A stretch of DNA of 54,003 bases from Sphingomonadales bacterium (GTDB lineage: Bacteria; Bacteroidota; Bacteroidia; UBA7662): assembly GCA_016872215.1 (NCBI GenBank), contig VHAX01000001.1, forward strand, positions 1 through 54,003, given 5' to 3'. The notes beneath the pieces were generated by a model, which had not been told where the DNA came from, did no database searches, and saw only the letters and a program-made list of their open reading frames with translations. The stretch's first letter is position 1. Every line of letters starts with the position of its first letter. Shown here one piece after another: positions 48,230 through 54,003 of this stretch. Made by a program: the position numbers and the translations under genes.

Positions 48230-49873
48230 CTAAACCTGCAGCACCCCCATATTGAACTTGCGCTCAATCGGCGCGTGGTTGGCGGCTTCAATACCCATTG
48301 AAATCATGCTGCGGGTCTCGACCGGGTCGATGATCCCGTCGATCCACAAGCGAGCCGCCGCGTATTCCGGCAAGGTCTGCGATTGGTAGCGAGCGCTGAT
48401 TTGCGACAATAGTGCCGCTTCAAACTCCGGATCGGTTGCTTTTCCGGCGATCCGAGCCGATGAAAGTTGTATTTGCAACAAAACCTTTGCAGCTTGTTCC
48501 CCGCCCATAACCGCCATACGCGCGGTGGGCCACGCATAAATAAAGCGCGGGTCGTAGGCCTTTCCACACAATGCATAATTTCCGGCACCATAACTATTAC
48601 CGACTACTACGGTAAATTTTGGAACCACCGAGTTGGCCACGGCGTTCACCAATTTAGCGCCGTCCTTGATGATACCCCCATGTTCGGAACGCGAACCCAC
48701 CATAAATCCGGTGACATCCTGCAAAAAGACCAACGGAATGTGCCGCTGGTTACAATTCGCAATGAATCGGGTGGCCTTATCCGCCGAATCACTGTAGATC
48801 ACTCCCCCGAATTGCATCTCCCCCTTCGCACTCTTCACCACCTTGCGCTGGTTGGCCACCAGACCGACCGACCATCCATCGATCCGGGCATAGCCACATA
48901 CCAAGGTTTTGCCAAAGCCCGATTTGTAGGGCACAAACGAATCGGTATCGATCAAATGAGCGATGAGCTCCTCCATGTCATAGGGCCGGGCGTTACCTTC
49001 CGGAAAAACACCATAAACTCCGTTCGGATCACGCGCCGGCGCTTGGGCGGCTATCCGATCAAAACCCGCAAGGTTCGGGGCGCCCAGTTGTCCCATCAAT
49101 CGCCTGAGGGTGCCCAGACAGGCGGCATCGTCGGCCATTTTATGGTCGGTAACCCCCGAAATCTCACAGTGGGTTGAGGCACCCCCAAGGGTTTCATTAT
49201 CGACTTCCTCCCCTATAGCCGCCTTCACCAAATATGGACCGGCCAAAAAAATACTTCCAGTTTGGTCAACGATCAAGGCTTCATCACTCATAACGGGCAG
49301 ATATGCGCCACCAGCCACACAGGATCCCATAATGGCCGCCAATTGAACAATTCCCATGCTGCTCATGCGCGCATTGTTCCGGAAAATACGGCCGAAATGT
49401 TCTTTATCCGGAAAAATTTCATCCTGCATGGGAAGGTATACCCCGGCGGAGTCGACCAGGTAAATGATGGGCAAACGATTATCCATGGCAATTTCCTGAG
49501 CCCTCAGGTTCTTCTTTCCAGTCATGGGAAACCAGGCCCCTGCCTTAACTGTAGCATCATTGGCAACCACCACGCATTGTCGGCCACTAACATATCCTAC
49601 AACCACAACCACGCCCGCGGATGGGCAGCCACCATGTTCCTCATATAATCCCCAGGCGGCCAGTGCACCGACCTCCATGTAGGGGCGATCCGCATCCAGC
49701 AATTTGGTGATTCGTTCCCATGCCGTCATTTTACCCTTCTCTTTGTGTTTGGCCATGGCCTTGGCTCCTCCACCCAAGCGAACCTGATCGTGCATATGCC
49801 TATAACGCTGCATCAGCTGAAGGAAGGCATCCTCGTTGCGCTTAAACTCCAATTCTTTGTTTTTCGCTTTCAT
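48230..49873 (-). CDS. acyl-CoA carboxylase beta subunit (methylcrotonyl-CoA carboxylase type)
   Basis: Carboxyltransferase subunit of a biotin-dependent acyl-CoA carboxylase, 547 residues. Both carboxyltransferase halves are present: VDSAGVYLPMQDEIFPDKEHFGRIFRN, MGSCVAGGAYLPVMSDEALIV, and later VFLQDVTGFMVGSRSEHGGIIKDGAKLVNA, GNSYGAGNYALCGKAYDPRFIYAWP and ARMAVMGGEQAAKVL. The sequence pattern favours the methylcrotonyl-CoA (leucine breakdown) type over propionyl-CoA, but this is an inference. The ATG at 49873 is 5 nt from a TATTTTTG box. It is divergent from the SRP RNA, transaldolase and biotin carboxylase. No biotin carrier is seen nearby. Confidence 0.9.
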   Translation of the reverse strand: MKAKNKELEFKRNEDAFLQLMQRYRHMHDQVRLGGGAKAMAKHKEKGKMTAWERITKLLDADRPYMEVGALAAWGLYEEHGGCPSAGVVVVVGYVSGRQCVVVANDATVKAGAWFPMTGKKNLRAQEIAMDNRLPIIYLVDSAGVYLPMQDEIFPDKEHFGRIFRNNARMSSMGIVQLAAIMGSCVAGGAYLPVMSDEALIVDQTGSIFLAGPYLVKAAIGEEVDNETLGGASTHCEISGVTDHKMADDAACLGTLRRLMGQLGAPNLAGFDRIAAQAPARDPNGVYGVFPEGNARPYDMEELIAHLIDTDSFVPYKSGFGKTLVCGYARIDGWSVGLVANQRKVVKSAKGEMQFGGVIYSDSADKATRFIANCNQRHIPLVFLQDVTGFMVGSRSEHGGIIKDGAKLVNAVANSVVPKFTVVVGNSYGAGNYALCGKAYDPRFIYAWPTARMAVMGGEQAAKVLLQIQLSSARIAGKATDPEFEAALLSQISARYQSQTLPEYAAARLWIDGIIDPVETRSMISMGIEAANHAPIERKFNMGVLQV

Positions 49874-49878
49874 TCCGA

Positions 49879-49886
49879 CAAAAATA
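49879..49886 (-). promoter_or_regulatory. -7 promoter element for the carboxylase beta-subunit gene
   Basis: Minus-strand TATTTTTG, ending 5 nt before the ATG. Its distance from the divergent SRP RNA promoter is under 40 bp. Confidence 0.6.
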
Positions 49887-49923
49887 CTATAGGAACGCTT
49901 GCCCTATGTCTTTCGCTTTCAAC

Positions 49924-49931
49924 TATCTTTG
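49924..49931 (+). promoter_or_regulatory. -7 promoter element for the SRP RNA gene
   Basis: TATCTTTG matches TAnnTTTG. TTG at 49899-49901 with a 22-bp spacer is a possible -33 box. Confidence 0.65.
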
Positions 49932-49933
49932 CA

Positions 49934-50040
49934 ATGGGTAAGTCTTGTACGGCCAGCTCCTGCCGAATCCCCCAGGGTAGGAATACAGCAAGGGTGGGTG
50001 GTTGTAGCGGCGCGATACAAGTAGCTTACCCATTTTTTTT
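49934..50040 (+). ncRNA. ffs: signal recognition particle RNA (4.5S-like, small bacterial type)
   Basis: RNA component of the signal recognition particle, which binds Ffh and targets membrane proteins. The ends ATGGGTAAG...CTTGTA and TACAAG...CTTACCCAT form a long closing stem. The tip has the conserved domain IV: CAGG, stem GTA, tetraloop GGAA, stem TAC, AGCA, AAGG. This is the same order as the Escherichia coli RNA (CAGG, TCC, GGAA, GGA, AGCA). The closing stem is followed by eight T (50033-50040) and so also serves as the terminator. Length is about 100 nt. There is no Alu domain. Ends are estimated to within a few bases. Confidence 0.9.
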
Positions 50041-50063
50041 GCACTTTTTTCTGGTTTTATCTT

Positions 50064-50720
50064 ATGAAATTTTTTATCGATACCGCAAACCTCAATCAGA
50101 TTGCTCAGGCACAAGCATTGGGGGTTTTGGATGGCGTAACCACGAACCCCAGCCTGATGGCCCGCGAGGGCATTCGGGGAACCGACCGAATCATGGCACA
50201 CTACAAAGCGATTTGTGATCTAGTGGAAGATTGTGTCAGCGCAGAAGTAATCAGCACAGACTATGACGGAATGATGCGGGAGGCCGGGATGCTGGCAGCC
50301 ATCGATCCCAAGATTGTTGTGAAGATTCCCATGCTCGCCGATGGCATCCGGGCGATCAATTCCCTCTACAAATTGGGCGTGCGCACGAATTGTACACTGA
50401 TTTTCGGGGCGGGACAAGCTCTACTGGCCGCAAAGGCGGGAGCCACGTACGTATCTCCCTTTATAGGCCGACTAGATGATTTGGCCATTGAAGGAATTGA
50501 CCTGATCCGTCAGCTAGTCGACATCTTCGAGGTTCAGGGATTCGAAACACAGGTACTGGCGGCTTCAATTCGCAGTCCGCTCCACATCGTGCAATGTGCT
50601 GAGGCCGGGGCTCATGTCGCTACTTGTCCACTTTCCGCCATCATCGGACTGGTACATCACCCACTAACAGAAAAGGGACTGGCTCAATTCCTAGCCGATC
50701 ACGCAAAAAACAACGGTTAA
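50064..50720 (+). CDS. tal: small transaldolase (TalC/MipB type)
   Basis: Short-form transaldolase or fructose-6-phosphate aldolase of 218 residues, for the non-oxidative pentose phosphate pathway. It opens with MKFFIDTANLNQIAQAQALGVLDGVTTNPSL, the family signature. The Schiff-base Lys87 lies in KIVVKIPML. NCTLIFGAGQALLAAKAGATYVSPFIGRLDD and VLAASIRSPLHI follow. The ATG at 50064 is 23 nt after the SRP RNA T-run. A weak TATCTTAT lies directly before it, so the gene may have its own promoter or depend on read-through. The biotin carboxylase follows after 6 nt. Confidence 0.94.
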   Translation: MKFFIDTANLNQIAQAQALGVLDGVTTNPSLMAREGIRGTDRIMAHYKAICDLVEDCVSAEVISTDYDGMMREAGMLAAIDPKIVVKIPMLADGIRAINSLYKLGVRTNCTLIFGAGQALLAAKAGATYVSPFIGRLDDLAIEGIDLIRQLVDIFEVQGFETQVLAASIRSPLHIVQCAEAGAHVATCPLSAIIGLVHHPLTEKGLAQFLADHAKNNG

Positions 50721-50726
50721 ACCCGT

Positions 50727-52310
50727 ATGAACTCGCCCCCAATCCGTCCAATCCGCAGGCTGCTCATTGCCAACCGGGGCGAAATCGCCTTGCGCATCAT
50801 GCGTACATGCCGGGAGATGGGGATAGTGACCCTGGCAGTCTACTCCGAGGCAGATCGCTTGTCACCCCACGCTTTGTTTGCCGATGAGGCTTATTGCGTT
50901 GGTCCACCCCCGAGCCGCAATTCGTATCTGCGGGGTGACTACCTCATCGAGCTTGCGATCAGACACAAGGTTGATGCCATTCACCCCGGTTATGGATTTC
51001 TGAGTGAGCGTCCCGAATTTGCCCGTGCTGTGGAAGAGGCCGGATTGATTTTGGTTGGACCATCTGCACGCAGTATGGAACTCATGGGCAATAAATTAGC
51101 GGCCAGGCATACGGTTGCCGATTTTCAGATTCCAATGGTACCGGGTTCCCCCAGGGCAATCAACGACCCTATTCAAGCCATAGAGATCGCAAAAGAAATC
51201 GGGTTTCCCGTTCTGCTCAAAGCCGCAGCTGGTGGTGGTGGCAAAGGAATGCGCGTGGTGGAGTCGGCCAACGAATTCGCAGAGCAGCTGGAGCGTGCAC
51301 ACAGTGAGGCCTTGTCGGCCTTCGGTGACGATGCTGTATTTGTAGAGAAATACTTGGCAGCACCCCGTCACATCGAAATACAGCTTATTGGTGATCAACA
51401 CGGCAATATCCTGTATCTGTTTGAACGGGAATGCAGCATACAACGGCGCCACCAAAAATTGGTGGAGGAGGCTCCCTCCAGTTGCCTGACACCTGAGGTT
51501 CGCCGCACCATGGGTGAGGCCGCGGTTCGGGTTGCCAAAGCCTGCGGCTACTATAACGCAGGAACGGTAGAGTTCCTGGTGGATGAAAAGCTCAATTTCT
51601 ACTTTCTGGAGATGAATACCCGTCTTCAGGTAGAGCATCCGGTTACAGAAATGATAACGGGCCTCGATCTGGTTCGGCTCCAAATTCATGTGGCAGAGGG
51701 TCATCCCCTACCGATAAAGCAAGAGGATTTGCAGATTAATGGGCATGCCATCGAACTAAGGGTATGCGCTGAGGACCCCCTGCAACAATTTCTACCCGAT
51801 ACAGGAACTCTCGATCGATACCGTCGGCCACAAGGTCCGGGCGTTCGGGTCGATGACGGTTTTCGGGAAGGAATGGAAGTACCAGTCCACTACGACTCCA
51901 TGCTGTCCAAACTCGTGGTCCATGCCAGCAACCGCGAGGAAGCCATAGAAAGAATGATAAGAGCCGTTCAGGAATATGAAATTAAGGGTGTTAGCACAAC
52001 GCTTCCTTTCGGCCTTTTTGTGATGCGTCACCCTGCATTCCGTTCGGGACAATTCGATACCGGTTTTATCACAAAATATATTCATGGCAAAACACTTTAT
52101 CCTCAACCGTCGAAGGAGCAACTACGTGTCGCCGCTTTGACGGCTGCCTGGCATCAGGAACAACAGCAAACCGATCCATCGGGAAGACAGCTGGTGGGGC
52201 AACAACCCACATCGGAGCCTTCAAATAATGCGCTTCACACTCAGGCGGGCAATGGGACAGATATTTCATCGAATGGATTTACCCCATGGCGCATCAACCG
52301 CGGGTTTTAA
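50727..52310 (+). CDS. biotin carboxylase subunit of acyl-CoA carboxylase, with extended C terminus
   Basis: ATP-grasp enzyme that carboxylates biotin on a carrier protein, 527 residues. Diagnostic blocks are RLLIANRGEIALRIMRTCREMGI, HPGYGFLSERPEFARA, AAAGGGGKGMRVV (ATP loop), ERECSIQRRHQKLVEEAPS, LEMNTRLQVEHPVTEMITG and the C-terminal domain (ELRVCAEDPLQQFLPDTG, VHYDSMLSKLVVHASNREEA). AccC is usually about 450 residues. Here about 60 extra residues at the end are rich in Gln, Ser and Asn, with no biotinyl AMKM motif, so this is not a fused carrier. It probably serves propionyl- or methylcrotonyl-CoA carboxylase together with the beta subunit at 48230-49873. It follows the transaldolase by 6 nt. 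Confidence 0.92.
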   Translation: MNSPPIRPIRRLLIANRGEIALRIMRTCREMGIVTLAVYSEADRLSPHALFADEAYCVGPPPSRNSYLRGDYLIELAIRHKVDAIHPGYGFLSERPEFARAVEEAGLILVGPSARSMELMGNKLAARHTVADFQIPMVPGSPRAINDPIQAIEIAKEIGFPVLLKAAAGGGGKGMRVVESANEFAEQLERAHSEALSAFGDDAVFVEKYLAAPRHIEIQLIGDQHGNILYLFERECSIQRRHQKLVEEAPSSCLTPEVRRTMGEAAVRVAKACGYYNAGTVEFLVDEKLNFYFLEMNTRLQVEHPVTEMITGLDLVRLQIHVAEGHPLPIKQEDLQINGHAIELRVCAEDPLQQFLPDTGTLDRYRRPQGPGVRVDDGFREGMEVPVHYDSMLSKLVVHASNREEAIERMIRAVQEYEIKGVSTTLPFGLFVMRHPAFRSGQFDTGFITKYIHGKTLYPQPSKEQLRVAALTAAWHQEQQQTDPSGRQLVGQQPTSEPSNNALHTQAGNGTDISSNGFTPWRINRGF

Positions 52311-52386
52311 CCCATTCTTTCATACTTATTTTTCAGGCAATTCTTTAATGCCTAAAGGCAGAGGAACGACAATAATCGCCTGTAAG

Positions 52387-52410
52387 AAAAAAAACTGTCC
52401 GCTATCGGAC
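52387..52410 (-). terminator. intrinsic terminator overlapping the peptidase stop codon
   Basis: On the minus strand GTCCG, loop ATAG, CGGAC, then AG and eight T. The TAG stop of the S46 peptidase (52402-52404) lies in the loop. Confidence 0.75.
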
Positions 52411-54003
52411 CACACCCATTTCTTTAATCAGATGGGAGGCACCTGCCACTTCATCCACCATCCACAACACAAATCGAACGTCCACCCCAATTGAACGACT
52501 GTATTGTTCATTCCATGCAAAGTCATTAATGGTGGCCGTAAAGGCTCTGTCGAAATTGACACCCACTAATTCACCTCTGGCATTCATCACCGGAGATCCT
52601 GAATTGCCCCCCGTAGTGTCCAGATTGTATAAAAAAGCGACAGGAATCGATTCCGCCGATCGGTCCGACTGCATTTTCTCCTGAAGTGGGCCATATATGA
52701 GGTAGTCGGCCTCCTTTTCAGCATCACCCGTGGCGGCGCGTGACTTAGCCTGCATCCCAGCCAAATGTGTGAAGGGTGTTTGCACTTCAGCGTCTGCCGG
52801 CTGATACCCCCTCACATGACCATAGGTGAGACGCAAGGTAGAATTGGCATCCGGCACGAACTCATCGCCCACAAGCGCAAGTTTCAACTCCAGATACTGA
52901 GGCAGCAAAACAGACAACTGTGCATTGATGGCCTTCTCGCGGTTCATTAAACGCTGAACCTCTAAAACCATGACATCCGCCAATTCATCGAGAGAGCCCT
53001 TGGATCTTAAGCTTTTTTCCGGATTAGAGTTGAGCGTTCCCATAAGTTGCTCAGCATCATAGGGAAGGCCCTTGGCCAACCAGGCTCCCACCACCGCGTC
53101 GCTTTGATCGCCCAAACGGTATTGCTTCCACAACGACTCAACCGTGGCGCTTCGATGCTGAGCTGCCCATTTCGAGGGTGCACGCATCATGAAACGTAGA
53201 AATGAGGTGTCCAATCGCGGTTCGTAGCCCGACCTGAGCCGCTCGTTCTGCTTGATGACGGTCGAAACCAAAAGCTTCCTCAGGCTATCGCTGCTGGAGT
53301 CTTTGCCCGTCACCCATTGTCGGCGAGCCTCCGCACGGGTCATTGCCATCGAAAATGTGGGTGAATTTTGCTGCAGGTTATTCAGCCATAACTTCAACGG
53401 AGCATCTTGAGCCAACATGGCGTATAGACTATCGAGCGATCGGATCACCCCCGCACAGTGGGTAAAAGGTGCCTCGGGAAGAGTAAGTCTCTGTAACTCA
53501 TCCTCCTGCCTTCGCTTTTCGCCTATGATGTCGACACGGCGCAGGCCTTGAATTTTACCCTTGTAGTTCTTGGTGACATTGGCCAGTGATTTTTGTCGCG
53601 ACGCCAATCTAATCCTGGCTTCCGGATCCGCTTCGCCCAAACGGTCAATGGCTGCAATCAACCAATCGTAGGTTTCGGAGGTTATGGGCAGAAGTTGATC
53701 ACGCTGGTATTCTAAATATGAGGCGGGGTAGTGCCGAAAAGTGCGGCCGGGATACCCCATAACAAATACAAAATCTTCCTCGCGAACGCCCGATGCATTC
53801 ACCCTAAGGTGGTTTTGGGGCACAAAGGGTTTATTGTCGGGCGAATAGGTCGCCGGACTCCCATCGGATCCCACGTACGCCCTTAAAAAGGCGAAGTCAC
53901 CCGTGTGCCGTGGCCAGACCCAGTTGTCGCTCTCCCCGCCAAATTCGCCCACACTACGGGGCGGCACATACACCATTCGGATGTCGTTGATGGTCTGGTA
54001 GCG
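52402..54003 (-). CDS. S46 family dipeptidyl peptidase (DPP7/DPP11 type), N terminus beyond window
   Basis: Periplasmic or surface serine exopeptidase that removes dipeptides from peptide N termini. The 534 codons here are the C-terminal part; the family is about 700-720 residues, so the signal peptide and catalytic His-Asp region lie past 54003. Seen: VPPRSVGEFGGESDNWVWPRHTGDFAFLR, FVMGYPGRTFRHYPA and the nucleophile Ser in TTGGNSGSPVMNA. The residue 18 positions after this Ser is Arg (VNFDRAF). The equivalent residue is Arg673 in Porphyromonas DPP11, which prefers Asp/Glu at P1, and Gly in DPP7. Acidic specificity is therefore inferred. The gene ends in a terminator hairpin overlapping its stop. 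Confidence 0.93.
   Translation of the reverse strand, partial: RYQTINDIRMVYVPPRSVGEFGGESDNWVWPRHTGDFAFLRAYVGSDGSPATYSPDNKPFVPQNHLRVNASGVREEDFVFVMGYPGRTFRHYPASYLEYQRDQLLPITSETYDWLIAAIDRLGEADPEARIRLASRQKSLANVTKNYKGKIQGLRRVDIIGEKRRQEDELQRLTLPEAPFTHCAGVIRSLDSLYAMLAQDAPLKLWLNNLQQNSPTFSMAMTRAEARRQWVTGKDSSSDSLRKLLVSTVIKQNERLRSGYEPRLDTSFLRFMMRAPSKWAAQHRSATVESLWKQYRLGDQSDAVVGAWLAKGLPYDAEQLMGTLNSNPEKSLRSKGSLDELADVMVLEVQRLMNREKAINAQLSVLLPQYLELKLALVGDEFVPDANSTLRLTYGHVRGYQPADAEVQTPFTHLAGMQAKSRAATGDAEKEADYLIYGPLQEKMQSDRSAESIPVAFLYNLDTTGGNSGSPVMNARGELVGVNFDRAFTATINDFAWNEQYSRSIGVDVRFVLWMVDEVAGASHLIKEMGVVR

Noticed and set aside
48467-49177. 236-codon plus-strand ORF opposite the carboxylase beta subunit
   Set aside because: Antisense shadow of a highly conserved enzyme; no independent features.
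52335-52365. AGGCA/TGCCT hairpin downstream of the biotin carboxylase
   Set aside because: Five-bp stem with a nine-base loop and no T-tract; too weak to call a terminator.

Overview
The window is about 54 kb of ordinary, gene-dense chromosome from a Gram-negative bacterium of the phylum Bacteroidota. Three things support this. Promoter-like TAnnTTTG boxes stand in front of most transcription units. Two secreted proteins end in the gliding-motility/type IX secretion (type B) C-terminal domain, and a PorE-like OmpA protein is present. Several gene orders are characteristic of the phylum: parA-parB-DUF5683-dapB, mreBCD-mrdA-rodA, and ligA-DUF6913-like-dapA. Base composition looks close to 50% G+C, which is fairly high for the phylum. 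I cannot name a genus. I see no insertion sequence, prophage, CRISPR array or integrase.

Layout. 1-3.6 kb (minus): thiolase, truA and an ABC exporter cut by the window start, joined by ATGA overlaps. 3.7-8.3 kb (plus): a degenerate receiver/histidine-kinase protein, htpG and purH. 8.35-14.1 kb (plus): the cell-shape operon mreB-mreC-mreD-mrdA-rodA, then a 54-residue membrane protein. 14.2-19 kb (minus): two large secreted proteins with shared C-terminal halves. 19-24.4 kb (plus): lepA, folD, queE and the PorE-like gene, with short tandem duplications at the ends of queE and the PorE-like gene. 24.5-26.1 kb (minus): a dolichol-phosphate-mannose-synthase-like glycosyltransferase and kdsA. 26.2-27.2 kb: ruvB. 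27.3-30.4 kb (minus): parA, parB, a DUF5683 protein and dapB. 30.4-33.7 kb (plus): a solute-binding lipoprotein, a MATE transporter and tRNA-Ser. 33.9-39.4 kb (minus): katG with a nitroreductase, tRNA-Thr, and a membrane operon (sterol desaturase-type protein, YwaF-like protein, TerC). 39.4-45.2 kb (plus except one lipoprotein): accA, ligA, a DUF6913-like gene and dapA. 45.2-54 kb: hutU, corA, an acyl-CoA carboxylase beta subunit, the SRP RNA gene, a transaldolase, a biotin carboxylase, and an S46 peptidase cut by the window end.

Functionally most genes are housekeeping: cell-wall elongation, diaminopimelate supply (dapA, dapB), Kdo synthesis, chromosome segregation, purine, folate and queuosine precursors, and DNA repair. 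Accessory traits are type IX secretion cargo, peroxide defence and peptide use. No new multi-gene system is evident. The points most worth a second look are the kinase-like protein lacking both phospho-acceptor residues, the 57-bp duplication of the queE end, the module exchange between the two secreted paralogues, and the many promoters placed only 3-9 nt before a start codon, which imply leaderless mRNAs.
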